Shown one piece after another: positions 1-9,505 of a stretch of DNA of 64,000 bases. Origin of the DNA: JAJFFW01 sp965263375 (GTDB lineage: Bacteria; Pseudomonadota; Alphaproteobacteria; Caulobacterales; Parvularculaceae); assembly GCA_965263375.1 (NCBI GenBank), contig OZ253669.1:2480001-2544000 (forward strand), in the 5' to 3' direction. Position numbers and translations under genes: made by a program. The stretch's first letter is position 1. Every line of letters starts with the position of its first letter. Below the pieces are notes generated by a model. The model was not told the origin of the DNA, made no database searches, and saw only the letters and a list, made by a program, of their open reading frames with translations.

Positions 1-400
1 GAAAGACATCGAAGTCAGATTCGATATTTTTAATTGATATCCCGCCAGATGCATTGCGATCCATTTGGATCGTAATATCGCCATCTGGATCGATATAAGC
101 GCGCCCGAATTTTACTTCGCTATTAAAGCGGGTCAAAAATTCATGGCTTACCTCATTAGCCGTCACGCCGTGTAGGTAAGTGAAATAAGAGATATCGCCG
201 TCAGAACCAAAGATCCCAACAAGAACGGTAAGCTCCCCCACCTCAACGGCGACCATATTCGATTGGAAGTCTTGAACCGAATATCCTTGCATTTCCAAGG
301 ATTTCGTAATCGTTTCTTTTGTAAGCCCCGCGGCCTGAGCTGACACAACAGACGCCGCCATAAACGCTGTTGCTAAAATAGTTTTCAATAATACTCGCAT
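1..400 (-). CDS. YbjN-domain secreted protein, 3' end cut by window edge
   Basis: The reverse strand reads open from an ATG at 400 to the window edge (133 codons seen). The first ~23 residues form a signal peptide ending near AQA-A, so the product is probably periplasmic. The rest, with a DFQSNMVAVEVGE core and a segment about movement of strands around FNSEVKFGRAYID, resembles the YbjN family (type III secretion chaperone-like fold, function poorly known). A GGAGG-type ribosome site lies about 8 bases upstream, which supports the start. It is the last gene before tRNA-Glu on the same strand. The stop codon lies outside the window. Family assignment is by pattern recognition and is fairly but not fully secure. 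Confidence 0.7.
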   Translation of the reverse strand, partial: MRVLLKTILATAFMAASVVSAQAAGLTKETITKSLEMQGYSVQDFQSNMVAVEVGELTVLVGIFGSDGDISYFTYLHGVTANEVSHEFLTRFNSEVKFGRAYIDPDGDITIQMDRNASGGISIKNIESDFDVF

Positions 401-582
401 TACACGCCCCTCCAACTGGCCGCGTCCCCAATTAACCAAGTGTAAATAAAACCTTAATGTGGCCCAAAAATCAATCCGCATAATGCGGATAGATCGATTT
501 CCGCCCTCTTTAGCGGCGCCATCCACACAAGTGCGGACAGCTAAAGCCAGCCGTTTTGCGTAAAAAACGACAATTTCTCATG

Positions 583-617
583 ACTGAGACACTGAATTCA
601 TAACTGAAACACTGAAT
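583..617. repeat. short direct repeat, two copies
   Basis: Two 15-base copies (583–597 and 603–617) of ACTGARACACTGAAT differ at one base and are 20 bases apart. They lie just beyond the 3' end of tRNA-Glu. No function is evident. Confidence 0.5.
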
Positions 618-638
618 AAAGAGAGGTAAGAATATAAA

Positions 639-713
639 TGGCAGGCCCTAGGGGAATCGAACCCCTCTTTTCAGGTTGAAAACCTGACGTCCTAACCGAT
701 AGACGAAGGGCCC
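639..713 (-). tRNA. tRNA-Glu (anticodon TTC)
   Basis: The reverse strand folds into a full cloverleaf: a 7-bp acceptor stem (GGGCCCT with AGGGCCT, one G-T pair at the end), a D-arm starting TCGTCTA, an anticodon stem TCAGG/CCTGA around the loop TTTTCAA, and a T-arm with GGTTCGATTCC. The anticodon TTC reads Glu codons. The terminal CCA is encoded in the DNA (639–641). It sits alone between the YbjN-like gene and recJ, all on the minus strand. Confidence 0.96.
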
Positions 714-839
714 GCACATGAGGTCATCAATGACCGAGCGGTGTCTATAATCGAGGAAGAAAGGAAAAAGCAAGCCCTTTCAACTGAGATTTTCCACCAT
801 TTTGCCGCAAGACAACAATATCAAGCCCAAGCCTAGGAT

Positions 840-2678
840 TTAGGCCAAACTCGCGCCAGCTTCTGCAATCACAGCATCACTAATATGCAACTGACCATTG
901 TCGCCGCCACGCCAATCATCAAAGCGGACCTTGCCCGCAACATGGATACGGCCCCCACTTGTCAACACGGTTCCTAATGGCTCGCCCTCTGCTCGAAATG
1001 CAATCGCGCGAACGGTTTGACCTGTGGGCGATTGCAACGTGCAAGAAAGATGCCCCGCGCCGACGACCTTTGCGCCCTTCACCCGCATGTCACATAGGGC
1101 AAAAACTGGTTCTGGGTTTGAGGGACCAAATGGCCCGGCCGCTGTCACACGGTCGGCCAATGGCTTTGCAACAGCTTGCGCCGCAATCACGCTATCAACC
1201 CACAAAGTGCGGTTTTCACGTGCTTTTTCAACATCAGCTTTCAGGCGCGCAGACAAATACGCCTCAAACTCTTCCAGCTTACTGATATCGACCGTCAGCC
1301 CGGCCGCCATTGCATGGCCGCCGCCCGAGACTAGCAGCCCTTCCTCGCGCGCTGCGCCCACCGCCGCCCCCAAATCAACACCGATTATGGACCGACCGGA
1401 TCCCTTGCCGAGGCCATTATCTTCTATTGCAATGACAAAAACCGGCCGATCAAATTTTTCTTTAATGCGGCCCGCCACAACGCCGATGACACCTGGGTGC
1501 CACCCTTCGCCAGCAACAATCATAATCGGATTATCCGCCTTGCCCTCGCGATCAATCTGGGCAAGCGCTGCTTCCAAAACCTCTCGCTCGATTTCTTGGC
1601 GGGCGGCGTTCATGAGATGCAGCTCTTCCGCCAATCGCTGGCGTTCATCAGCATTTTCTTCCGTCATCAAATTAAAAGCAAGACGCGCATGACCGATGCG
1701 CCCTGCGGCGTTGATGCGCGGCCCCAACAAAAAACCAAGGTCATAACAAGAAGGAGCGCCCTTTACCCCCGCACGCTCGCCAAGTGCTTTTAGGCCTGGG
1801 TTGCCGCCCTGACCCAACACTTTAAGACCTTGCGCGACAAGGACACGGGTAAGCCCCGTCATATCCATGACATCACAAACAAGCCCAAGCGCAGTAAGAT
1901 CTAACAACTTTAAGAGATTTGGCTCTTTGCGCTCTTTAAACCAACCACGCTCACGCAGCGCCCGGTTTAACGCAACGACCATCATAAAGGCGACGCCTGC
2001 AGCAGATAAATTGCCAAGCCCGGAGATATCATCCGGGCGGTTCGGGTTCACCACCGCCACAGCGCCCTTAGGCGGCGGGCAGCTCATCAAATGATGGTCT
2101 AGAACAACTACATCAAGACCTTCTTGCGCCGCCGCCTCTATCGGTTCATGGGCCGCCGCCCCGCAATCAACGGTGACAATAATTTCAGCCCCCTGATCTT
2201 TTAGGGCTCTAAAGGCAGATATGGAAGGACCATACCCTTCAGCAATTCTATCCGGCAAATACACCGGAAGGTCCATGCCTAATTCACGAAAATAAAGCTT
2301 TAAGATAGCTGACGCAGTTGTTCCGTCCACATCATAATCACCAAAGACGCCTATAACCCGAGCCGACGCAACAGCTTCCGCCAAATGCGCCGCAGCAATT
2401 TTCATATCTGTCAGAATAAATGGGTCCGGAAGCGTATCGCGCAATGAGGGAGTAAGATAACCTTGCGCATTCTCTATACTGACGCCGCGCGCCGATAAAG
2501 CCCTCGCGATAATTAGGTCCACATCGCACTCTTGCGAGATCGCCATGGCGACCCGCTCATCAACCTCGCGCAGTCGCCATTGCCGCCCAGACGCCCCGCG
2601 CCTCATTGGCGGTAAAGGCGCCGCGGCCACCCCCTCATCATCGCTCATTTTTAAAACTGACTGCATCATCGCCATCAT
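840..2678 (-). CDS. recJ: single-stranded-DNA-specific exonuclease RecJ
   Basis: A 612-residue protein of the usual RecJ length. It degrades single-stranded DNA 5'→3' with divalent metals, in recombination and mismatch/base-excision repair. The DHH phosphoesterase domain shows DYDVDGT at residues 114–120, an internal DCG near 170 and the LDHH motif near 195. The DHHA1 domain follows, with GSGRS and the GGGHAMAAG motif around 440–475, then a C-terminal OB-like region. Five in-frame ATGs occur in the first 11 codons and none has a clear ribosome site, so the exact start is open. glpX lies 97 bases upstream on the same strand and may be cotranscribed. Confidence 0.97.
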   Translation of the reverse strand: MMAMMQSVLKMSDDEGVAAAPLPPMRRGASGRQWRLREVDERVAMAISQECDVDLIIARALSARGVSIENAQGYLTPSLRDTLPDPFILTDMKIAAAHLAEAVASARVIGVFGDYDVDGTTASAILKLYFRELGMDLPVYLPDRIAEGYGPSISAFRALKDQGAEIIVTVDCGAAAHEPIEAAAQEGLDVVVLDHHLMSCPPPKGAVAVVNPNRPDDISGLGNLSAAGVAFMMVVALNRALRERGWFKERKEPNLLKLLDLTALGLVCDVMDMTGLTRVLVAQGLKVLGQGGNPGLKALGERAGVKGAPSCYDLGFLLGPRINAAGRIGHARLAFNLMTEENADERQRLAEELHLMNAARQEIEREVLEAALAQIDREGKADNPIMIVAGEGWHPGVIGVVAGRIKEKFDRPVFVIAIEDNGLGKGSGRSIIGVDLGAAVGAAREEGLLVSGGGHAMAAGLTVDISKLEEFEAYLSARLKADVEKARENRTLWVDSVIAAQAVAKPLADRVTAAGPFGPSNPEPVFALCDMRVKGAKVVGAGHLSCTLQSPTGQTVRAIAFRAEGEPLGTVLTSGGRIHVAGKVRFDDWRGGDNGQLHISDAVIAEAGASLA

Positions 2679-2775
2679 ACTCTATCGCCCAAATGATATG
2701 GACATAAAGCAATCTGGCGATGATTCGCGAGAACCGCCTTAACCTCTTTTCCCCATAAATCAGAGGAGCGATCCC

Positions 2776-3732
2776 TTAACGCTTTGAGCGCGCCTTGATA
2801 TAGCGAACCGTGCCTGTTTTTGAGCGCATAACGACGGTGTGCGTCTCAACATAACCAGGGCCCCATTTAACGCCGTCAAGCATGGTGCCGTTGGTGACGC
2901 CGGTCGCTGCGAACATCACATCGCCTGACGCCATCTCCATCAAATCATATTTCCGATTAAGATCAGAAATACCGGCTTTTTCGGCCCGACCGCGCTCATC
3001 ATCATTGCGGAAGAACAGCCGTGATTGCATCTGACCGCCAACACAGCGCAGCGCCGCCGCAGCAAGAACCCCTTCCGGCGCACCGCCCTGGCCAACATAC
3101 ATATCAATCCCTGTGGAGGCTTCCGTTGTATGGAACACGCCCGCAACATCGCCATCTGGGATCAAAAACACCCGCGAGCCCATCTTGCGCGCGCCCTCAA
3201 TAAGCGATTGATGGCGTTCACGATCGAGAATGCACAAGGTAATTTCGGAGGTTTCTACTTGCTTTTCTTTGGCGAGGGCCGCGATGTTATCCTCAACCGG
3301 CGCATCCAGATCAATTACCCCATCGGGATAGCCAGGTCCGCAAGCGATCTTGTCCATATAAACGTCTGGCGCATGAAGCAGCGTGCCGCCTTCCGCCATA
3401 GCCACAACGGCAAGCGCATTGGCCATGGCTTTTGCGGTCAGCGTCGTGCCCTCAAGCGGGTCGAGAGCGATATCGATCTTTGGACCGCGACCCGTCCCGA
3501 CTTTCTCGCCAATGTATAGCATCGGCGCTTCATCACGCTCGCCCTCGCCGATGACGATTGTCCCGTCCATCTCAAGAATATTGAATGCATTGCGCAGGGC
3601 CGTCACCGCCGCCTGGTCCGCGCCTTCTTTGTCGCCGCGACCGATCATTTTGGAAGCTTCAATCGCCGCCGCCTCTGTGCAGCGCCCAAGTTCGATGGTC
3701 AAAATCCGATTAAGAAAAGGTTCGTGCGTCAT
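2776..3732 (-). CDS. glpX: class II fructose-1,6-bisphosphatase
   Basis: A GlpX-type phosphatase that converts fructose-1,6-bisphosphate to fructose-6-phosphate in gluconeogenesis (and possibly sedoheptulose bisphosphate). The family signature is visible: GEGERDEAPML, the metal-binding DPLEGTTL segment, and GGAPEGVLAAAALRC further on. I place the start at the ATG at 3732 (318 residues, the usual length). It is preceded by GGGAG at a sensible distance. An upstream TTG at 3783 would add 17 residues with no family counterpart. It sits head-to-tail with recJ downstream. In many alphaproteobacteria homoserine dehydrogenase is next door; that gene is not seen here. Confidence 0.95.
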   Translation of the reverse strand: MTHEPFLNRILTIELGRCTEAAAIEASKMIGRGDKEGADQAAVTALRNAFNILEMDGTIVIGEGERDEAPMLYIGEKVGTGRGPKIDIALDPLEGTTLTAKAMANALAVVAMAEGGTLLHAPDVYMDKIACGPGYPDGVIDLDAPVEDNIAALAKEKQVETSEITLCILDRERHQSLIEGARKMGSRVFLIPDGDVAGVFHTTEASTGIDMYVGQGGAPEGVLAAAALRCVGGQMQSRLFFRNDDERGRAEKAGISDLNRKYDLMEMASGDVMFAATGVTNGTMLDGVKWGPGYVETHTVVMRSKTGTVRYIKARSKR

Positions 3733-3863
3733 CTCACTAAAGCTCCCAGCTTGTTCGCGTACTCTTTCGGCATGGAAATGCAAGAAATACGCCGTAAAAG
3801 CAAGGGAATGGGGGCGGATTTAGGCCCCCTGCGCCGATTAGCCCAAATCTCCGGCATTAAACC

Positions 3864-4048
3864 CTAGAAGTCGAAGTTTAACCCAAGCTCAGCGCCTAGT
3901 AGATTATCGCCAGCGCCTGCAACGCTTGATATACGACCAGCAAGTTCAAAGCTAAGTCGATAATCCAAGCGTGCTGCAAACTTATGTATGATTTACCAAG
4001 CACTATAACGAACAAAGAAGCCAGCTTTCGCGGTTGGTTTTTAGTCCC
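3864..4048 (-). pseudogene. decayed C-terminal fragment of an outer-membrane beta-barrel gene
   Basis: Reading the reverse strand in one frame gives strand-like segments (AGFFVRYSAW, an internal TAA at 3993–3995, then FAARLDYRLSFELAGR) ending in GAELGLNFDF and a TAG. The terminal phenylalanine and alternating hydrophobic pattern fit the last strands of an outer-membrane barrel. The end resembles that of the intact gene just upstream, which closes with GELGLNYHF. No start codon or signal peptide is left. I infer the remnant of a tandem paralogue. The similarity is short. Confidence 0.5.
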
Positions 4049-4152
4049 TGCACGCCCTAACACAGTTTTGCAAAATGGCTAAATGGCTAAAAGGTAGCTT
4101 ACAAAACAGGTTCTGCACAAAAGCGCCACTCTAACGCAGGTAAGGCCCAGCA

Positions 4153-4878
4153 TCAAAAGTGATAGTTGAGACCTAGCTCTCCACTATGCAAACCTTCTGT
4201 ACCGCCGCGCGTTAATCCCAGATAACGATATCCAAGGTCCAATGAGATGCCTTTGCTCACGCGAGTTTGCAAACCTGCGCGCCCTGAATAGGCCAAGGCA
4301 AGAGTATGATCAGCATCGGTAAAGTTTGTATCGATAAACAGATTGCCCGCGCCCACGCTAACGCCGAGATAGGGATCAACGATAGATCCCGAATCATAGA
4401 TCCAGCTAAGCCCAAACATCGTTGCGATGGTCCAGCTTGTGGCCTCTATGGTCGTGGCCAATAGGGTTGCCTCTTCATGATCGCGTGCAACTAAAATTTC
4501 AGCTTCAGCACGGAGTGTAGAGCGATTATTGCGCGCAATAGTCTTTCCCATTGAAGCAGCGCCGAACCCACTGCCGACCTCCGTAATATCGCTAATATCA
4601 GAAAAGAAATACCCGCCCCTGACGCCAATATTGCGTTCAAAAGCATCATAAACCGACCCGGACATTTGATGCGCCTTTGTACGTTTTTGTTTGTAGGCGT
4701 CTTGTTCGCCAAGACTGGCGGCCTCTTCCGCGGCAATTCTTGCACGTATCGGGGCGGCGTCCGCACCGCACACAGTTTGTCCAATGGCGTTTTCGACACA
4801 ATCAGGACTACCAGCTTGCGCACCAGCTACACTAGAAAGAACAGCAATTACGACGCAGCCAAAAGATATCCGAAACAT
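4153..4878 (-). CDS. outer-membrane beta-barrel protein (OmpA-like porin fold)
   Basis: A 241-residue secreted protein. The first ~22 residues form a signal peptide (hydrophobic core CVVIAVLSSV, cleavage near AGA-QA). The N-terminal mature part has two cysteines (DCVENAIGQTVC) and is followed by a charged region. From about residue 85 to the end there are alternating amphipathic strands typical of a small outer-membrane barrel of the OMP_b-brl class, ending in phenylalanine. The start is the ATG at 4878, with GGGAG five to six bases upstream; the ATG pair at 4888–4893 precedes that site and is less likely. Specific function is unknown. Confidence 0.8.
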   Translation of the reverse strand: MFRISFGCVVIAVLSSVAGAQAGSPDCVENAIGQTVCGADAAPIRARIAAEEAASLGEQDAYKQKRTKAHQMSGSVYDAFERNIGVRGGYFFSDISDITEVGSGFGAASMGKTIARNNRSTLRAEAEILVARDHEEATLLATTIEATSWTIATMFGLSWIYDSGSIVDPYLGVSVGAGNLFIDTNFTDADHTLALAYSGRAGLQTRVSKGISLDLGYRYLGLTRGGTEGLHSGELGLNYHF

Positions 4879-4970
4879 AAATACTCCCATCATTCATGGG
4901 AAATATTTATTTAATTGGTAAATAAACAATAAAACATAAGGCAGGAACGATAGATTTACTTACCGCGAGC

Positions 4971-6161
4971 CTATCGATTGGCCCCGGAAAGCATCTTTTT
5001 AATATTCCGAGCCGCCTGACGAATGCGCTGTTCATTTTCAACCAGGCCTATACGCACAAAGCCTTCGCCGTTCTCGCCAAAGCCAAGACCCGGCGCAACA
5101 GCGACATCCGCCTCTTCCATCAGCTTTTTAGCAAAGCCAACCGAACCGAGAGAGTGAAACTGATTTGGAATGGGCGCCCAAGCGAACATGGACGCTTCAG
5201 GGCAAGGCACGGACCACCCGGCCCGCTCAAAGCTTTCCACCAAAACATCGCGCCGCTTACGATAAATCGAACGGATTTCATCAACGCAATCTTGCGGGCC
5301 GTCCATCGCTGCGGCCGCCGCCACTTGGATTGGCGTGAAAGCGCCGTAATCCAAATATGATTTAACCCGCGCTAGCGCCGCGATCAGGCGCTCATTGCCG
5401 ACCGCCATACCAACGCGCCAGCCAGCCATAGCGTAGGTTTTCGAAAGCGAGTTCACCTCAACCGCGATCTCTTTCGCGCCATCAATCTGCAGGATTGAGG
5501 GGGGTTTTAGATCTCCAAAATAGATTTCCGAATAGGCGAGATCAGACAGAACCCAAATATCATACTTCTTCGCGATGCGGACCGCTTCTTTATAAAAATC
5601 AAGGTCCACAATCTGCGCTGTCGGATTAGAAGGATAATTGAGCACCATCACAGTCGGCGACGGTGAGATATTCGCCGCCGCATCAGCGATGCCGGCAAGA
5701 TAACTTTCAGGGCTTGGCGCAGGAATAGCGCGAATTACGCCGCCAGCAATAATAAACCCATAAGCATGAATTGGATAAGCCGGATTAGGCGCGAAAATCA
5801 CGTCCCCCGGAGCGGTGATCGCTTGGGCGAGGTTTGCAAACCCCTCTTTAGAGCCTAACGTCGCAACAACTTCCGTGTCCGAATTAAGATTAACCTCAAA
5901 CCGGCGCGCGTAATATCTGGCGATCGATCGCCTTAAACCAGGTACGCCTTTTGAAGCGGAATACCGATTGGTTTTTGGTTTTTGCGCGGTCTCAATGAGC
6001 TTTTCAACAATATGAGGCGGCGTCCCCATATCAGGGTTGCCCATGCCGAAATCAATGACATCCCGCCCCTCGCCGCGCAAGCGCGCCTTTAGCTTGTTAA
6101 CCTCCTCAAAAACATAAGGCGGCAAGCGTTTAATGCGGTAAAATTCTTCCTCGCTAGGCAT
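4971..6161 (-). CDS. PLP-dependent class I/II aminotransferase (AlaC / LL-DAP aminotransferase-like)
   Basis: A 396-residue fold-type I aminotransferase, cytoplasmic. The PLP-binding lysine is Lys241 in NSLSKTYAMAGWRVG. The substrate-binding NYPSNPT is at residues 176–181 and the cofactor-contacting Asp207/Tyr210 pair is in SDLAYSE. The N-terminus (RLPPYVFEEVNKLKARLR) and the GMGNPDM segment match the group named alanine transaminase AlaC or LL-diaminopimelate aminotransferase. The true substrate cannot be told from sequence. It stands alone on the minus strand with a ~280-base upstream gap that shows no clear gene. Confidence 0.88.
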   Translation of the reverse strand: MPSEEEFYRIKRLPPYVFEEVNKLKARLRGEGRDVIDFGMGNPDMGTPPHIVEKLIETAQKPKTNRYSASKGVPGLRRSIARYYARRFEVNLNSDTEVVATLGSKEGFANLAQAITAPGDVIFAPNPAYPIHAYGFIIAGGVIRAIPAPSPESYLAGIADAAANISPSPTVMVLNYPSNPTAQIVDLDFYKEAVRIAKKYDIWVLSDLAYSEIYFGDLKPPSILQIDGAKEIAVEVNSLSKTYAMAGWRVGMAVGNERLIAALARVKSYLDYGAFTPIQVAAAAAMDGPQDCVDEIRSIYRKRRDVLVESFERAGWSVPCPEASMFAWAPIPNQFHSLGSVGFAKKLMEEADVAVAPGLGFGENGEGFVRIGLVENEQRIRQAARNIKKMLSGANR

Positions 6162-6440
6162 GACAGTCTTTACACTTTTTTGTTGGGCGCCGCTGCGTTA
6201 GCAACCTTTGACGCCGCGAAATTGCTTACGGTTTAGCCGGAGACTATTGAAGCAGCCTCCACGTCGCGTCAACAATCTTGGCCTGGAATCTTAATTCGTG
6301 ATCTTGAAATGGCTTTTGCATACCAGATACGACTTTTTTTAGTCTAAAAAGGGCAAAACCGAGACAATAAAAGGTCCTATTTGCTGAATCAGTCAGCCAT
6401 CAAAACCAACGCTATCATGCAGACTTAACAGGGCGTGAGT

Positions 6441-6866
6441 TTAAGGCCGCTGATTTTTTTCGCGCGCCGCTTGTTCCTTCAACGAGCCCGCCTGCTTCTT
6501 TAGATCCGCGGCGGCATTTTCTAGCGCATCTTTTTCGTTTTCTTGTTCTTTCGCCCAACTATCTAAATCACCAGCTTTTGCCGTCTCAAGGGCGCCTCGG
6601 GCCGTTAATAGGTCAATCCGCGCTTGGGTCCGCTCATCCGGGGGTGTTGTTTGCGGTGGTTTAGCAGGCCCGGAAGAAATTAGCGGAAATTTGACCCGCC
6701 CTGAAGCGCGGCGTTCCTGGGCCTGTCGTTCAATCTCAGGATTAACTGGCTGTCCCTGCGCCAGATCCTCATACTTGACAAACCCTGGCGGCGCCAATCG
6801 ACGCCCCAGCTCACAACCGCTCATCAAAAAACATGCGGCAATTAGTATATATATTTTTGCACCCAT
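6441..6866 (-). CDS. small lipoprotein with charged coiled-coil tail
   Basis: A 141-residue product with a lipoprotein signal: hydrophobic IYILIAACF followed by the lipobox LMSGC (Cys18), so it is probably lipid-anchored. The middle is rich in Pro and charged residues, and the last ~60 residues are rich in Ala, Glu, Lys and Gln and could form a helix or coiled coil. Its stop is about 280 bases upstream of the aminotransferase start. It faces away from phaC, with about 160 bases between the starts. I do not recognise the family. Confidence 0.65.
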   Translation of the reverse strand: MGAKIYILIAACFLMSGCELGRRLAPPGFVKYEDLAQGQPVNPEIERQAQERRASGRVKFPLISSGPAKPPQTTPPDERTQARIDLLTARGALETAKAGDLDSWAKEQENEKDALENAAADLKKQAGSLKEQAAREKNQRP

Positions 6867-7029
6867 ATTACGGACAACCTATAATACAAAAGACAGAAAT
6901 AACACATGATTGGCGTAGTGATGCAATCGGGTGAACCACACGCTGCTGCAAACAATATGAAGCGTTAGGCCCCCTATTGGTCAATTTTATTTTTAGTCAA
7001 GCACTGGTCCGCTAAAAACTGAGAGCCGC

Positions 7030-9264
7030 ATGCCGGAAAAAACTAACCCAACCAAACGCGCCAGAACCCCTAGCGCCGCCAAGCGAAAGTCCGCCCAAAC
7101 CGCACGCAAGAAAACCGTGTCCGAGACGGCATCCGGCGCCGCAAAGGACAACAAGGCCCCATCGGTAAAGAGCAAACGCGCTGCACCGGCAACAGCAACA
7201 AAGAAAGCCACCAAGAAAACGAGCGCTAAAACTAAGACGAAAAAGGTAGCAGCAAAAAAGACGGCGCCCTCCAAAAGGACGCCTCAAAAGAAAACCAAAG
7301 CAACAAAAACGCCCCCAGGCGTAAAGCGCGCATCCAGAAAAAAAACAACTTCCAAAGTCAACCAGCCTTCACAAGAGCAAAAGGCAAAACAACAAAAATC
7401 AAACAATAAGCGTCCACGCCCTGATGATGATTTCTTTGACGAGGTTGGCGGCACAAGTTTTTCATTTGGCGCCGAAGGCGAACACCCCTTTAGCGATTAC
7501 CAGAACTTCGCAGATTATGTGGACGGCGTTTCAGGGCGCAGCCAAAAAATCATGGATGATTTTTTTGCGAATAAAAAACCCATCGCCATGATGACAGACG
7601 AAAAAACGTTTGATCCTTTATTGGTCGGCAAGACCGTTCAAAATCTTTTGGATAAATTGGTCACAAACCCTGCTGCTATTTTGCAAGGGCAAACGAAACT
7701 TTGGCGCAATTACGCTGCGCTAATGGAAGCAACCACACGGCGCTTCCATGGAGATGAGCAAAAACCAATCATCGAACCGAAGCCAGGCGATAAACGCTTT
7801 CAACATGCTGCATGGCAGGAAAACCCATTGCTAGACTTCGTCAAGCAATCTTACCTAACCCTTGGGGATTGGATTTCCGGATCCATTGATCAAATCGATG
7901 ATTTATCACCACAAGAAAAAAAGCGTACGCAGTTTTTGGTGGATCAATTCGTAAACGCCTTTGCGCCTACGAACTTCGCCCCCCTTAACCCAGCCGTGAT
8001 GGATGCAACCCTTTCCAGCAAGGGACAAAACCTTGTCGACGGCATGAATAATCTTCTTGCTGATTTAGAGCGGGGAAAAGGCATTCTTTCCATTCGCCAG
8101 TCTGATTATGACTTTTTTGAACTTGGCGAAAATATTGCGACCACCCCCGGCAAAGTTGTTTTTCAAAATGACTTAATGCAATTGATCCAATACACACCGT
8201 CTACTGAAAAAGTCACAAAACGCCCCTTGGTTATTTTTCCTCCATGGATCAACAAATTTTATATTCTCGATCTTTCGCCCAAAAATTCATTCATCAAATG
8301 GTGTGTTGATCAGGGGCGGACGGTGTTCGTTGTTTCCTGGGTAAACCCTGATGTTTCTTTAAAAGATAAAACTTTCACCGATTACATCAATGAAGGCGTT
8401 TACGCCGCCCTTGACGCCATTGAAAAAGCGACCGGAGAAAAAGACGTCGACGCTATTGGCTATTGCATAGGCGGCACGCTGTTAACAACCGCCCTCGCGC
8501 TCATGGCCAAACGTAAAGATGATCGCATTAAAACGGCGACTTTCTTTACAGCGCAATCAGACTTCACCGAAGCGGGCGATCTGGCGACTTTTATAGACGA
8601 AGAACTCATCGAGGCGCTTGAACGCCAAATCGACGCCAATGGCGGCGTATTAGAAGCCCGCGCCATGGCGACAACATTCAACCTATTGCGCCCCAATGAT
8701 CTTATTTGGTCATTCGTTATAAAGAATTATTTGATGGGTGAAGAGCCCGCTAAATTCGATCTGCTGTTTTGGAATGCTGACTCCACACGCATGGCGAAAG
8801 ATGTGCATCTTTTTTATCTGCGCGAGTTTTATATCAATAACAGCCTCGCCAAAGGCGCCCTTCAGATCGAAGGCGAGACGATTAACATGACCGACATCAA
8901 AATTCCGGTCTTTTTACAAGCTGGGGAGACTGACCATATCTGTCCTGCGCGATCTGTCTATCGATCAGCTCAGTTTTATGGCGGCGAGACGCAATATATG
9001 CTGGCTGGCTCTGGCCATATTGCGGGCGTTATAAACCCGCCCGCACAGGGTAAGTATCACCATTCTATCAATTGTGAACTGCCATCGAGCTTTGATGACT
9101 GGAAGCAAAGCGCTGAACGGCGTCCAGGCTCCTGGTGGCAATATTGGTTAACCTGGCTCGCCGAACATGGAGACGGCAAAACCGCCAAACCACGCATCCC
9201 CGGAACTGGTGGTCTTAAAGCGCTTGAAAATGCCCCTGGCTCATATGTTCGTGTGAAAAGCTAG
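7030..9264 (+). CDS. phaC: class I poly(3-hydroxyalkanoate) synthase with basic N-terminal tail
   Basis: Polymerises (R)-3-hydroxyacyl-CoA into PHA storage granules. The alpha/beta-hydrolase catalytic core carries the PhaC lipase-like box GYCIGGT with nucleophile Cys479, and the partners Asp635 (in GETDHICP) and His663 (in GSGHIAG). A conserved PWINKFYILDL segment lies before it. The usual class I length is about 590 residues. This protein has 744, because residues 1–~130 are a low-complexity tail dominated by Lys, Ala, Thr and Pro, like histone H1. The tail may bind DNA, polyphosphate or granule surface; that is inference. The start ATG has GAGAG just upstream. A strong terminator follows. 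Confidence 0.95.
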   Translation: MPEKTNPTKRARTPSAAKRKSAQTARKKTVSETASGAAKDNKAPSVKSKRAAPATATKKATKKTSAKTKTKKVAAKKTAPSKRTPQKKTKATKTPPGVKRASRKKTTSKVNQPSQEQKAKQQKSNNKRPRPDDDFFDEVGGTSFSFGAEGEHPFSDYQNFADYVDGVSGRSQKIMDDFFANKKPIAMMTDEKTFDPLLVGKTVQNLLDKLVTNPAAILQGQTKLWRNYAALMEATTRRFHGDEQKPIIEPKPGDKRFQHAAWQENPLLDFVKQSYLTLGDWISGSIDQIDDLSPQEKKRTQFLVDQFVNAFAPTNFAPLNPAVMDATLSSKGQNLVDGMNNLLADLERGKGILSIRQSDYDFFELGENIATTPGKVVFQNDLMQLIQYTPSTEKVTKRPLVIFPPWINKFYILDLSPKNSFIKWCVDQGRTVFVVSWVNPDVSLKDKTFTDYINEGVYAALDAIEKATGEKDVDAIGYCIGGTLLTTALALMAKRKDDRIKTATFFTAQSDFTEAGDLATFIDEELIEALERQIDANGGVLEARAMATTFNLLRPNDLIWSFVIKNYLMGEEPAKFDLLFWNADSTRMAKDVHLFYLREFYINNSLAKGALQIEGETINMTDIKIPVFLQAGETDHICPARSVYRSAQFYGGETQYMLAGSGHIAGVINPPAQGKYHHSINCELPSSFDDWKQSAERRPGSWWQYWLTWLAEHGDGKTAKPRIPGTGGLKALENAPGSYVRVKS

Positions 9265-9293
9265 AAGTACTTTCCACTCCAGTTTAGGCCTTT

Positions 9294-9322
9294 TAAAAAG
9301 CCGGGCTGAGCCCGGTTTTTTT
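9294..9322 (+). terminator. rho-independent terminator after phaC
   Basis: An A-rich lead runs into the hairpin CCGGGC-TGA-GCCCGG (9301–9315) and then seven Ts. It ends the phaC transcript 30 bases past its stop. Confidence 0.92.
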
Positions 9323-9406
9323 ATGTTGTCACTTCGCAGACCTACCCCATAACATCTCATACAATGCTGGCAGAAATGCTATGGGATCTCCTTTTTTTCG
9401 AAACGA

Positions 9407-9433
9407 CGTCACAAACAAGCTCTTCCAATCGAT
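9407..9433 (+). promoter_or_regulatory. candidate ECF41-type promoter
   Basis: CGTCACA (9407–9413), 16 bases, then CGAT (9430–9433). ECF41 sigma factors are known to use promoters near TGTCACA–N16–17–CGTC in front of the partner carboxymuconolactone-decarboxylase-like gene, which is the arrangement here. The match is imperfect in both boxes, so this is a prediction. Confidence 0.5.
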
Positions 9434-9505
9434 CTTAATCGACAGCAGCTAGAAAAAACGAGAACTCATGAATACAAAGGCTTTCAGGAACAATAGGAGA
9501 TTGAC

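Noticed and set aside
6993..7287. Two open frames on the minus strand opposite the phaC tail, rich in Phe, Val, Leu and Ala
   Set aside because: They mirror the AAG/GCC-rich tail of phaC. Hydrophobic pseudo-helices are expected on the opposite strand of Lys/Ala codons, and no ribosome site exists.
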